NCBI GenBank assembly: GCA_965227645.1 | Contig: OZ245773.1 | Location: forward strand, 4,836,001-4,900,000 | DNA: 64,000 nucleotides | Source: Flavimaribacter sp024343425 | GTDB taxonomy: Bacteria > Pseudomonadota > Alphaproteobacteria > Rhizobiales > Rhizobiaceae | Direction: 5' to 3' | In this document: positions 33,570-42,443 of the stretch, in pieces | Numbering within the stretch: position 1 is the first letter of the stretch | How the letters are laid out: each line of letters opens with the position of its first letter | The notes under the pieces: generated by a model | What the model saw: the letters and a program-made list of their open reading frames with translations, nothing else | Told to the model about the DNA's origin: nothing | The model's database searches: none | Position numbers and translations under genes: made by a program

Positions 33570-33731
33570 GGCGTCGATTCTCTATCCATGCGACATATCT
33601 GTCAATCTGTCGCGCCGCTGATTGGCTGCGCGCCGAGCAGTCGTTCGACACAGGCATTGAGGTTATGTCGAAAATCTGGCTAAACTTTCAATTGCAAAAC
33701 TGTCGGAAAACATGAAACCCGTACCTTGGCC

Positions 33732-35996
33732 ATGCCCGCGTCCTTCAACGAAGCCACGCCGCCGTTGCAGCGAAAGGGGAGGCCTGCGCCGGTGACTGAT
33801 CTTCGTGCGCAACTGCAGCGATTGAGGATCATCCAGTCGTTACGGTTCACCGTGTATTCCGCCGCGGTTCTCGTTGCGGCGGCATTGACCGGCATGTCGA
33901 CAGGCATCGCGACACTGGTTCCCGGAATCATGCTCGTCCTGTTTCTGCGGGACGAATCACTGGTCGCCAGCCTGGCGCTGCTGGCCGGTGTATTGTTCGG
34001 CGCCGCCGTCGTTCTGCTGAACAGCTATTTCTGGGCCCAGACGCCGCTGCTGTTCCTGATCTTCAGCCTGATTGCGATACTGGGTCTGGCCTACTGGGCG
34101 GCGCAGGGCATTCGCGGCCGCTGGCCGTATCTTCCCTTCCCTATCGCCGCGCAACTTTGTCTCCTGAGCGCCGTCTTCGCCGAGATCAGCGGCGCCGCCG
34201 ACGGAGTCGAGGCCGCCTATGTCTGGGTCAAGGAAATGCCCGTCGGTATTGTGGTCTTCTGGATCGTCCTGATCGGCTTGTGGCCATCGCCGAAGGCCAG
34301 CGACCTCGACGGGCTGGTCCAGGCGGCCCGCAGCGAATGCGCCACGCTGCTGCGCCAAACGATTCCACCCGTTGCAAAGGGTTTGTCGACCGCGTTCATT
34401 CCGAGTCCGGTCAGCCTGAAGTTCTTCAGCGATCTGATGCAGACAGTCGATCGCTCTGCGGGCATGCTCAGGACCGCCCCGCACGACCGGGGATTTCTGG
34501 TCGCCAGGCTTCATGTTCTGTCGGCGATCTATACGAATATTCGCTTTATGCAGCGCACCTTCGAGGATCTTCCGGAACCGGGGCTGAGCCCGCAAGCCCG
34601 CGCCGCCGCGGCTGATATCATGTCGGCATTGTCCAACCGGATCGAAGATGCGCCCGCCGACGATACGACGGACGCCATTGTAACGATCAGGCGCGAGGAA
34701 CAAAGACATGCCGCGGATGCTGCAAGAAACCTGTCGTCACAGCGCCTCGCCGCCCATCTCTCCGGCTTTGTCGTCGCTGCCGAGGCGCTCGGACAGGATA
34801 TTGCCGGTTTCGACAATCCCGACAGCCGGAGCCCCCCGGTGTCCGATCCAAAAACGGAAGCCGACCCGGCGCCGCCATTGATGATCGACAGCTTGCAGTC
34901 AGCGATCAAGATTGTCATCGGGGTCCTTGTCGGCCTGCTGGTATTCATGATGACGGACCTGCCGGCAAGTTCCTATCTGGTGATCATCATTCTCATTGTG
35001 CTGGTGCAACCCAATCTCGGACGCGCGCATCTGCGCGTCCGCCTCTGGTTTCCGGGTGTTCTGGCCGGTTCTCTCTGGGCCATGGCCGGCCTGACGGTCC
35101 TGTCTGTGCTGCCGCATTTCGGGGTTTACCTCGTCTGGTTCCTGCCGGGTCTGTTTCTGGCCGGCTACTTCGGCACGGGCCCGGACCGGGTGTCCTATGT
35201 AGGCATACAGATCGCCGCGGCGATGACGACCATTCTCGGCATGGCCGCCTATCCGGTGAACAACGTGATTTCCGCCGATGCCCGAGTTGTCGGCGCTGTC
35301 GTCGGTTTTGTGATTGCCCTGGCGATCTACCACTTCATATGGCCGATCCATCCGGCCACCCTGTTGCGAACGAACCTGGTTCGCAATCTGCGGGACATAA
35401 GCGCTGTCCTGGAGCGCCTGTGCGACACCGAAGCCGCGGAACGGGACGCCGGCAAAGAAGCCGGGCTGACCGGGCAAGTGACGGCGCTCAAGCTACAGAT
35501 TCAGGCCGATTTCGGTCTGCTCTACGACATCAGCTACCTGATTTCCCCACGGCTCCGGCCGGCCTACGACTATCATTCCCTCACACGTTGGTCGGGACAG
35601 ATCTATCAACAGATCTGGTGTCTGCATGAAGCGCTCTCCGCCATTGACGACCTCGAACGGCGGCGCACCATCGTTGCGCCCATCGTCGCAGCGCGGAAGC
35701 CGCTTTCGGCCGTCCTGGATAGATTGGCGGATGATCTCGACAAATGCAGGAGCATGAACGCTCGGACAATGGAGCAACCGATCCACGCCGTCCGCCTGCA
35801 GTTGCGGGCGGCGCTTGGCGAAGTCGCCGCCGACACCGACGTCCGCCGGCAGCAGGATATCGAGTACGGTTTGAATTCGGTCGGCATGATGTTGTACTAC
35901 CTCGACCGTTTCGCCGACGCGATGGATCTTGCGGCTGCAAGGCGCCCCCTTCGAACCGCCGAACTGGCGCAACTCTACGAGGCCGCAGACCGATGA
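33732..35996 (+). CDS. FUSC-family (AaeB-like) aromatic acid/drug exporter
   Basis: 754 residues from ATG 33732 (a TTG two codons earlier is possible; neither has a strong ribosome site). Two membrane blocks, residues about 35-185 and 390-550, are separated by soluble domains, the layout of FUSC/AaeB proteins. The second block includes MTDLPASSYLVIIILIVLVQP. The helical C-terminus has leucine-rich segments. Members work with a HlyD-type adaptor to export aromatic carboxylic acids or drugs; the adaptor gene overlaps its stop codon by four bases (ATGA), so the two are translationally coupled. Confidence 0.88.
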   Translation: MPASFNEATPPLQRKGRPAPVTDLRAQLQRLRIIQSLRFTVYSAAVLVAAALTGMSTGIATLVPGIMLVLFLRDESLVASLALLAGVLFGAAVVLLNSYFWAQTPLLFLIFSLIAILGLAYWAAQGIRGRWPYLPFPIAAQLCLLSAVFAEISGAADGVEAAYVWVKEMPVGIVVFWIVLIGLWPSPKASDLDGLVQAARSECATLLRQTIPPVAKGLSTAFIPSPVSLKFFSDLMQTVDRSAGMLRTAPHDRGFLVARLHVLSAIYTNIRFMQRTFEDLPEPGLSPQARAAAADIMSALSNRIEDAPADDTTDAIVTIRREEQRHAADAARNLSSQRLAAHLSGFVVAAEALGQDIAGFDNPDSRSPPVSDPKTEADPAPPLMIDSLQSAIKIVIGVLVGLLVFMMTDLPASSYLVIIILIVLVQPNLGRAHLRVRLWFPGVLAGSLWAMAGLTVLSVLPHFGVYLVWFLPGLFLAGYFGTGPDRVSYVGIQIAAAMTTILGMAAYPVNNVISADARVVGAVVGFVIALAIYHFIWPIHPATLLRTNLVRNLRDISAVLERLCDTEAAERDAGKEAGLTGQVTALKLQIQADFGLLYDISYLISPRLRPAYDYHSLTRWSGQIYQQIWCLHEALSAIDDLERRRTIVAPIVAARKPLSAVLDRLADDLDKCRSMNARTMEQPIHAVRLQLRAALGEVAADTDVRRQQDIEYGLNSVGMMLYYLDRFADAMDLAAARRPLRTAELAQLYEAADR

Positions 35997-37072
35997 GCCG
36001 AATCAGCAACTGGGCAACGTCCATACGGACCTGGATGATCGGGCTGATGCTGCTGATCATCTTTGTGATCGTCTACTATATCGCAACCGATCGTATTACG
36101 CCGTTCACAACCGACGCCTACGTCCAGACGTACGTGGTTCAGGTCGCGCCCCGGGTCGAAGGCCAGGTCGTTGAGGTGCTGGCAAAGCAGGGCAGCGAGG
36201 TCAAGGCCGGTGACGCTCTGTTCCGGCTCGACCCGAAACCCTATCAATACGAAGTCGATCGGCTCAAGGCGTCACTCGCGGACGCCCAAACCAATATCCG
36301 GGCGCTTCAGGCTCAGCTTCAGTCCGAAAAGGCGGTCGTCGAACAGCGCCAGGCCGACGTCCAACTGGCCCAGGTCACCCACGACAGGGTCTCCACGCTC
36401 ACGCAGGACAGCTTCGTCACCGTGCAGAAGCTTGACGAAGCGACCGACACGCTGAAATCCGACACTGCCCTGCTGGCCGAGGCAAAGGCCAACGTGCTGA
36501 ACCTCCAGACGCTGCTGAATTCGATGATCGACGGCGAACACAGTCAGGTCGCCCAGGTCAGGGCCCAGCTCGAGACGGCGCAGTACGATCTTGACCAGAC
36601 CACGGTCTACGCCTCGATTGACGGCGTCATCGACAACATGCAGCTGCAAGTCGGCAAATATGTCGACGCCGGCGACGAGGTCATGACACTCATCGATACG
36701 GCGCAATGGTGGATTGTCGCGAACTATCCGGAGAACGCCCTGTCAGTCATCAAGCCGGGACAGAAGGTCAAGCTCAGCTACTTCATGTATCCTGGAATGA
36801 TCGTCGACGGTGAAGTCGCCTCGATCGGCTACGGTGTTTACGAGGGACAGGGGCTGGCGAGCGGCGAATTGCCGGACATTGAAAATCCGTCGGACTGGAT
36901 CACCGAATCACAACGCTTTCAGGTACGCATTACGCCTGTGACGAGCAGCGACCTGCCGCTGCGCGTCGGAGCCACGGCGCGGACCATGGTGCTGACAGGC
37001 GACAACAAGGTCATGAACGGCCTTGGCCTGTTCTGGCTGTGGGTCGGCGCCAATATAGACTATATTTATTAG
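35993..37072 (+). CDS. HlyD-family periplasmic adaptor of the FUSC exporter
   Basis: 359 residues from ATG 35993, overlapping the FUSC stop. One N-terminal membrane anchor (WMIGLMLLIIFVIVYYIA) is followed by a barrel-sandwich/lipoyl half (VQVAPRVEGQVVEVLAKQGSEV), a long alpha-helical hairpin (LADAQTNIRALQAQLQSEKA), the second lipoyl half (VYASIDGVIDNMQLQVGKYV) and a beta-barrel domain. This is the AaeA/EmrA plan. It bridges the inner-membrane exporter to an outer-membrane channel encoded elsewhere. Confidence 0.92.
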   Translation: MSRISNWATSIRTWMIGLMLLIIFVIVYYIATDRITPFTTDAYVQTYVVQVAPRVEGQVVEVLAKQGSEVKAGDALFRLDPKPYQYEVDRLKASLADAQTNIRALQAQLQSEKAVVEQRQADVQLAQVTHDRVSTLTQDSFVTVQKLDEATDTLKSDTALLAEAKANVLNLQTLLNSMIDGEHSQVAQVRAQLETAQYDLDQTTVYASIDGVIDNMQLQVGKYVDAGDEVMTLIDTAQWWIVANYPENALSVIKPGQKVKLSYFMYPGMIVDGEVASIGYGVYEGQGLASGELPDIENPSDWITESQRFQVRITPVTSSDLPLRVGATARTMVLTGDNKVMNGLGLFWLWVGANIDYIY

Positions 37073-37327
37073 TTATCGGTGCTTCGACGCCTCCGCCTGA
37101 AAGCGTCTGCAAGCGGGCTCACCGTTTATAAATAACCATTATTTTCAACACGTTATATTAATCACGGTAGCCCACAGTTTTGTCGGGAAATCATCCCTGA
37201 AACTCCCTTTTTCAACCCCTGTGCGACCACAAACGGACGCCATCTTCACCCTCGTCCGGCGAATGGCCGGGCAGGCTGGCGCTCTCCTGAAAGGAGGCGC
37301 AGCAATCTGAAAAAAGGAGTCAAAACG

Positions 37328-37549
37328 ATGAAAAAGCTTCTTCTCGCAACCGGCGTATCCATCCTCTCCATGGCGGCAGTCGCCGGAGCGGTCGAATATT
37401 CGGCAGCCGACGCCAATGGCGACGGTCAGGTGACGCTTATGGAAGCGCAGGCCGCCATGCCGGAAGCATCTGTCGAGATGATCGCCGCCGCCGATCTCAA
37501 TGGCGACGGAATTCTGACTTCAACCGAGTTCGAAGCGCTCGCCCAATAG
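37328..37549 (+). CDS. Exported EF-hand calcium-binding protein
   Basis: 73 residues from ATG 37328 with AAGGAG upstream. A signal peptide (MKKLLLATGVSILSMAAVAG) is followed by two EF-hand loops, DANGDGQVTLME and DLNGDGILTSTE, each with the D-x-N/D-x-D/N-G spacing and closing Glu. The mature protein is about 50 residues, little more than one EF-hand pair, as in calmodulin-like bacterial periplasmic proteins. It is followed by a strong terminator. Confidence 0.88.
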   Translation: MKKLLLATGVSILSMAAVAGAVEYSAADANGDGQVTLMEAQAAMPEASVEMIAAADLNGDGILTSTEFEALAQ

Positions 37550-37615
37550 GCTGATACATAGCCGCGCACACCTCTCAGGGCGCACCGCTGACGCGTGCGC
37601 GGCCGCGCTTCGAGC

Positions 37616-37650
37616 ATCCCCGCCATGCTTCCCCGTGGCGGGGATTTTTT
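37616..37650 (+). terminator. Strong intrinsic terminator after the EF-hand gene
   Basis: ATCCCCGCCA (37616-37625) pairs perfectly with TGGCGGGGAT (37636-37645) and is followed by six T residues. It lies before the convergent lepA gene. Confidence 0.9.
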
Positions 37651-37674
37651 ATATGGCCGGCGGCGGCGCTCCCG

Positions 37675-39495
37675 CTAATTGTCTTTCATCTTCAGCGCGG
37701 CGATGAACGCTTCCTGCGGAATCTCCACCTTGCCGAACTGACGCATGCGCTTTTTGCCGGCTTTCTGCTTTTCCAGCAGCTTGCGCTTGCGGGTGGCGTC
37801 GCCGCCATAGCATTTCGCCGTGACGTCCTTGCGCAGGGCCGCGATCGTCTCGCGGGCGATCACCGTGCCGCCGATCGCCGCCTGCACCGGGATCTTGAAC
37901 ATGTGGCGCGGGATCAGTTCCTTGAGCCGCTCGCACATGTCGCGACCGCGCTTTTCCGCGGCGCTGCGATGCACCAGCATGGACAGCGCGTCCACCGGCT
38001 CGCCATTCACCAAAATCGACATCTTGACGAGATTGCCTGGCCGGTAATCGGTGATCTGGTAGTCGAAGGAGGCGTATCCGCGCGAAATCGACTTCAGACG
38101 GTCATAGAAATCGAAGACGACTTCGTTGAGCGGCAAATCGTAGGTGAGCATCGCCCGGCTGCCGACATAGGTCATCTCCACCTGGATGCCGCGGCGATCC
38201 TGACAGAGCTTGAGGATTGCGCCCAGATGCTCGTCCGGCGTCAGAATCGTCGCGCGGATCCATGGTTCGTGAATTTCAGCGATCTTGACGACGTCGGGCA
38301 TGTCGGCGGGATTGTGCAATTCGCGTTTCGATCCGTCCGTCATGACGAGTTCGTAGACGACGGATGGCGCGGTCGCGATCAGATCGAGATCGAATTCGCG
38401 CTCCAGCCGCTCCTGGATGATCTCCAGATGCAGCAGGCCGAGAAAGCCACACCGAAAGCCGAAGCCGAGCGCTGCGGAAGACTCCATCTCGAAGGAGAAG
38501 CTGGCGTCATTGAGCCTGAGTTTGCCCATGGCGGACCGCAGGTCCTCGAAATCGGCGGCGTCGACCGGGAAAAGGCCGCAAAAGACCACCGGCTGCGCCG
38601 GCTTGAAGCCCGGCAGCATCTTTGCGGTCGGCCGCTTGTCCTCGGTGATGGTGTCGCCGACGCGGGTGTCGGCCACCTCCTTGATGGACGCGGTGATGAA
38701 TCCGATCTCGCCGGGGCCAAGCGCCTCGACCGCGGCCATTTTCGGCGTCATGACGCCGACGCGATCAACAGGATAGCGCGCGCCTGTGCCCATCATGCGG
38801 ATGGTCTGGCCCTTTTTCAGCTCGCCATCGATGACCCGCACCAGAACGATGACGCCGAGATAGGCGTCGTACCAGCTATCAACCAGCAGCGCCTTCAAAG
38901 GGGCGTCGGAATCGCCTTCCTTCGGCGGCGGAAGCCGATTGACGATCGCTTCCAGCACCTCCGGCATGCCCTGGCCGGTCTTGGCGGAAATCTCGACCGC
39001 GTCGGACGCGTCGAGCCCGATCACCTCTTCGATCTGCGCCTTGACGCGCTCGGGATCGGCGGCCGGCAGGTCGATCTTGTTGAGCACGGTGACGATCTCG
39101 TGGTCGTTGTCGATCGCCTGATAGACATTGGCGAGCGTCTGGGCCTCGACGCCCTGACTGGCGTCGACCACCAGCAGCGAGCCCTCGCAGGCCGACAGGC
39201 AGCGCGACACCTCGTAGGCGAAGTCGACATGGCCCGGCGTGTCCATGAGGTTCAGCACATAGTCCTCGCCATCGCGCGCGCGATAGTGCAGGCGCACCGT
39301 CTGCGCCTTGATGGTGATGCCGCGCTCGCGCTCGATGTCCATGCTGTCGAGCAGCTGGTCCGACATTTCGCGCTCGGCGACGCCGCCCGTCATCTGGATC
39401 AGACGATCGGCGACCGTCGATTTGCCGTGGTCGATATGCGCGACAATCGAGAAATTGCGGATATGGGAAAGCGGAGTGCGGTTCGGTGCAGTCAT
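37675..39495 (-). CDS. lepA: Elongation factor 4 (LepA)
   Basis: 606 residues, full length. The GTPase motifs are AHIDHGKST (G1), GITIKAQTV (G2), DTPGHVDF (G3) and NKIDLP (G4). Domain II follows near 200-285, and the LepA-specific C-terminal domain ends in KCYGGDATRKRKLLEKQKAGKKRMR. EF4 is a ribosome-associated GTPase that back-translocates or remodels stalled and initiating ribosomes. It has no signal peptidase partner (lepB) here. It is convergent with the EF-hand gene. Confidence 0.97.
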   Translation of the reverse strand: MTAPNRTPLSHIRNFSIVAHIDHGKSTVADRLIQMTGGVAEREMSDQLLDSMDIERERGITIKAQTVRLHYRARDGEDYVLNLMDTPGHVDFAYEVSRCLSACEGSLLVVDASQGVEAQTLANVYQAIDNDHEIVTVLNKIDLPAADPERVKAQIEEVIGLDASDAVEISAKTGQGMPEVLEAIVNRLPPPKEGDSDAPLKALLVDSWYDAYLGVIVLVRVIDGELKKGQTIRMMGTGARYPVDRVGVMTPKMAAVEALGPGEIGFITASIKEVADTRVGDTITEDKRPTAKMLPGFKPAQPVVFCGLFPVDAADFEDLRSAMGKLRLNDASFSFEMESSAALGFGFRCGFLGLLHLEIIQERLEREFDLDLIATAPSVVYELVMTDGSKRELHNPADMPDVVKIAEIHEPWIRATILTPDEHLGAILKLCQDRRGIQVEMTYVGSRAMLTYDLPLNEVVFDFYDRLKSISRGYASFDYQITDYRPGNLVKMSILVNGEPVDALSMLVHRSAAEKRGRDMCERLKELIPRHMFKIPVQAAIGGTVIARETIAALRKDVTAKCYGGDATRKRKLLEKQKAGKKRMRQFGKVEIPQEAFIAALKMKDN

Positions 39496-39565
39496 GGAAC
39501 TGCCCTATAGTCATTTCCCGTGCGGCTGAAAAGCGATTTTAATCCGGCGACGCACGGCGAGGACG

Positions 39566-40420
39566 CTAGCGATCGTCGGTAATCGCCGCGTTCCCGCCAT
39601 CGGGGATCGGGCTGGTCTCGCCATTGCTGTCATTCGGCTCCCAATGCAGGTTCTTGTAATCGAAACCATGTTGCAGCGTTGGTTTCACGATCTTGAAATA
39701 AGGCGACAGGTCGAAATCGCGCGGGGCGTAGAGCGAATGATGCCGAATATGAAGGATTTCCTGCTGCGAATAGGCGGAGGCGGCCGACGCCTGCCCCTTG
39801 ACGCGGGTAATCTCCGGCAGAATGGGATACTGGATCGACTGGAACGCCTGCGCGATCAGTGAGGAACAGATCGCGCGCGTCGGATCTCCGGAGCCCAGCG
39901 ACAGCATGCGGCGGCGCCAGCGTACAGGAACCGGCGGCGTCGGCAGGAAATAGCGCAGCATGTCGATAATGTTGCGGGTGTCGTATTTCAGGCCGAGTTT
40001 CGAGATCATGAAGGACAGGACCGCGCGCCGGTCGTCGCCCGTCAGCCCCACGGGCCGGCAGATCCGGGTGTTGTAGGTTTCGTATTTGGCAAGAGGCACG
40101 GCGACACAGCCTTCGCCGAGATTGACCTCGATGAGCTGCGGGCGGTCGCCGCCGTCCTCGGGCGCCGGCAGTTCATCTCCGACGAAGATCGCCGAGTGAG
40201 ACCATGTCGACTGGGTCAGATACTTGATCGCGGCCGAAATCTTCTGGTTGCCTTCAATCAGCAGCACATCGCCTGGAACCAGCGATCGCTCCAGTGTTTC
40301 GGGATCGGACGGCGTATAGGGCTGGTAGCCCGATGTCTCGCTCTGCAGCCGCGCCGCGACCATCCGGCCGAGACGATCCAGCAACGTGTCCTTGGCAATG
40401 GCGGCGGAACTCCCGGTCAT
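39566..40420 (-). CDS. YiiX/YebB-like N1pC/P60 cysteine hydrolase
   Basis: 284 residues from ATG 40420. The key region has the motif order of permuted NlpC/P60 (YiiX) enzymes: LVPGDVLLIEG, then TWSHSAIFVGDE (the His), and after a helical stretch AICSSLIAQAFQS (the probable catalytic Cys). These act on amide or thioester bonds, in some cases on lipid-linked substrates. No signal peptide. The last 60 residues after about 225 are polar and variable. No ribosome site is obvious at the chosen ATG, and a GTG three codons earlier is possible. Confidence 0.75.
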   Translation of the reverse strand: MTGSSAAIAKDTLLDRLGRMVAARLQSETSGYQPYTPSDPETLERSLVPGDVLLIEGNQKISAAIKYLTQSTWSHSAIFVGDELPAPEDGGDRPQLIEVNLGEGCVAVPLAKYETYNTRICRPVGLTGDDRRAVLSFMISKLGLKYDTRNIIDMLRYFLPTPPVPVRWRRRMLSLGSGDPTRAICSSLIAQAFQSIQYPILPEITRVKGQASAASAYSQQEILHIRHHSLYAPRDFDLSPYFKIVKPTLQHGFDYKNLHWEPNDSNGETSPIPDGGNAAITDDR

Positions 40421-40490
40421 GGCGCACACTAAATGACGCCTGCGCCATTATTTCAAGTCAGTTGCATTCGGCGCGGCATGTCACCGGCGC

Positions 40491-40532
40491 TTGACGCGGA
40501 CTTCACAATTCCTATTTTAGAACTATTCTAAA
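40491..40532 (+). promoter_or_regulatory. mbfA promoter with Irr-type (ICE) palindrome
   Basis: TTGACG (40491-40496) and TATTTT (40513-40518) are 16 bases apart. The palindrome TTTAGAACTATTCTAAA (40516-40532) overlaps the -10 element; its arms TTTAGAA/TTCTAAA match the iron control element bound by the Irr regulator of Rhizobiales. Binding there under low iron would block transcription of the exporter gene that follows. Confidence 0.75.
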
Positions 40533-40547
40533 CTAGGAATTGTTGCC

Positions 40548-41531
40548 ATGCTAAGCAGGCTGACCGGCGCTTTGCGCCGCGACTTTTCAAGCTTGAGCGA
40601 ACAGGAGATCCTCGCGCTCGCCATCTCGTCGGAAGAGGACGACGGTCGCATCTACCTCGCCTACGCCGATTTCCTGCGCGAGAACTATCCGGGTTCGGCT
40701 GCGATCTTCGAGGAGATGGCGGCGGAAGAAGACGGGCATCGCCGGCGCCTGATCGATCTCTATCGCAAGCGTTTCGGTGAACGCATCCTGCTGATCCGCC
40801 GCGACCATGTGCGCGGCTATTACGAGCGTCGGCCGCTCTGGCTGGCGAAAACGCTATCCATCGACGCCATCCGCAGCGAGGCGGAGCGGATGGAAGCCCA
40901 GGCCGCCCGGTTTTACCGGGAAGCGGCGAAGCGCACACAGGACGCGGCGACGCGAAGACTTCTGGGAGATCTGGCGCAAGAGGAAGAGAAGCACGAGACG
41001 AAGGCCTTGCTGCTGGCGGCGGAACACGCGCCGGAAGACGTGCGCGACAAGGAATCCAAGCAGGAACGCCGACAGATGATCCTGACCTATATCCAGCCCG
41101 GCCTCGCCGGATTGATGGACGGCTCGGTGTCGACGCTGGCGCCGATCTTCGCAGCGGCGTTCGCCACCGGCGACACCTGGCAGACCTTCCTTGTCGGCCT
41201 CGCCGCATCGGTGGGCGCCGGCATCTCCATGGGCTTTACGGAGGTCGCCTCCGACGACGGCGTCATTTCGGGACGCGGCGCGCCGATCAAGCGGGGTTTT
41301 GCGACCGGAATCATGACCACGCTGGGAGGTCTAGGCCATGCGCTGCCTTATCTGATCCCGCATTTCTACACGGCGACGGCGATCGCCATCGTGCTGGTGT
41401 TCTGCGAATTGTGGGCCATCAGCTGGATCCAGCACCGGTTCATGGAGACGCCCTGGTCGCGCGCGATCTTCCAGGTCGTCCTCGGCGGCGCGCTGGTCTT
41501 CGCGGCGGGTCTGGCGATTGGCACGGCATAA
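40548..41531 (+). CDS. mbfA: Membrane-bound ferritin-like iron exporter (MbfA)
   Basis: 327 residues. The N-terminal ferritin-like domain (about 20-165) carries the di-iron Glu ligands in SEEDDGRIYLAYADFLRE, FEEMAAEEDGHRRRL and AQEEEKHETKAL. The C-terminal half (175-327) is a Vit1/CCC1-like domain with several helices, including YIQPGLAGLMDGSVSTLAPIF and GISMGFTEVASDDG. MbfA exports ferrous iron and protects against iron and peroxide stress in Rhizobiales. The Irr-type palindrome upstream fits iron-dependent control. Confidence 0.93.
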   Translation: MLSRLTGALRRDFSSLSEQEILALAISSEEDDGRIYLAYADFLRENYPGSAAIFEEMAAEEDGHRRRLIDLYRKRFGERILLIRRDHVRGYYERRPLWLAKTLSIDAIRSEAERMEAQAARFYREAAKRTQDAATRRLLGDLAQEEEKHETKALLLAAEHAPEDVRDKESKQERRQMILTYIQPGLAGLMDGSVSTLAPIFAAAFATGDTWQTFLVGLAASVGAGISMGFTEVASDDGVISGRGAPIKRGFATGIMTTLGGLGHALPYLIPHFYTATAIAIVLVFCELWAISWIQHRFMETPWSRAIFQVVLGGALVFAAGLAIGTA

Positions 41532-41613
41532 TGGCGCAAGAAACGCGCGACAATTGTCGTCTATCCATTCCTGTGCGACGGTGGGGCCGCAAGTAAGCGA
41601 AAAGGCCACGCCC

Positions 41614-42438
41614 ATGCCACAGCTCGTCGTCGACATTCCGCAATCGATCCTCGACGCGCTTGAAGAGCACTGCGCGCAAAGTGGAGAAACGTCTGACCAT
41701 GCGGTCGCACGCGCATTGGCCGACGCGCTTCAGCTCGACCATGGCACGCTGTTTCAGGTCTCGACCTCCGGCGCGCTCATCGAGGGCGTATCGGGTGATG
41801 CGGTTTCGATCGCCGCGCTGAAGGAGCATGGCGACTTCGGGATCGGCACATTCACCGGTTTCGACGGGGAGATGGTCGCGCTGGACGGTCGCTATTTCCG
41901 CGTCGCCGGGGATGGATCGGTGAACGAAGCAGCGGATGAGACAATGACCCCTTTCGCCGTGGTCACGCACTTCGCGCCCCGCCAGTCAGCGCGGCTCGCA
42001 CGCTTCGAAACGATGGCTGGGCTCGAAGAGCAACTCGACGCCTTGCGCGACTCCGACAACCACTTTTTCGCCGTCAGACTTGACGGAGAGTTTTCGAGGA
42101 TTCAAACGCGCTCTGTCTCGAAAACGCCTGTTGGCCAGTCATTGTCGGTTGCGGCGGAGCATCAGAGCGTGTTCACCTATGAGGCTGTTTCTGGCGCGCT
42201 GATCGGCTTCTGGACGCCGGCCTACGCCAAGACGGTCAATATTGCAGGCTGGCACATCCATTTCATATCCGACGACAGGTCGAAAGGCGGCCATCTGCTC
42301 GATTGCGCGGCGGACGGGCTCGACTGCCACATCGAGGCGCTGAATGATTTCCGCATCGCCATTCCCGAAACCACCGCGTTCCTGAAAGCGCAGCTGACCG
42401 GCGATCCGACCGAAGCGCTCGACAAAGCCGAACATTAG
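41614..42438 (+). CDS. budA: Alpha-acetolactate decarboxylase with N-terminal extension
   Basis: 274 residues from ATG 41614 with AAGG upstream. The enzyme core begins at about residue 45 (TLFQVSTSGALIEG) and has GDFGIGTFTGFDGEM, the zinc/substrate segment GWHIHFISDDRSKGGHLLD and CHIEALNDFRIAIPET, all hallmarks of acetolactate decarboxylase (acetolactate to acetoin). The first 43 residues, PQLVVDIPQSILDALEEHC and on, read like a short strand and helices in the style of ribbon-helix-helix domains and are not part of the classic enzyme. No acetolactate synthase or acetoin reductase is adjacent. Confidence 0.88.
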   Translation: MPQLVVDIPQSILDALEEHCAQSGETSDHAVARALADALQLDHGTLFQVSTSGALIEGVSGDAVSIAALKEHGDFGIGTFTGFDGEMVALDGRYFRVAGDGSVNEAADETMTPFAVVTHFAPRQSARLARFETMAGLEEQLDALRDSDNHFFAVRLDGEFSRIQTRSVSKTPVGQSLSVAAEHQSVFTYEAVSGALIGFWTPAYAKTVNIAGWHIHFISDDRSKGGHLLDCAADGLDCHIEALNDFRIAIPETTAFLKAQLTGDPTEALDKAEH

Positions 42439-42443
42439 GAGTT

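Noticed and set aside
37903..39510. 535-codon forward frame opposite lepA
   Set aside because: It mirrors the lepA reading frame on the other strand, has no ribosome site or recognisable domain, and reflects GC-rich codon bias.
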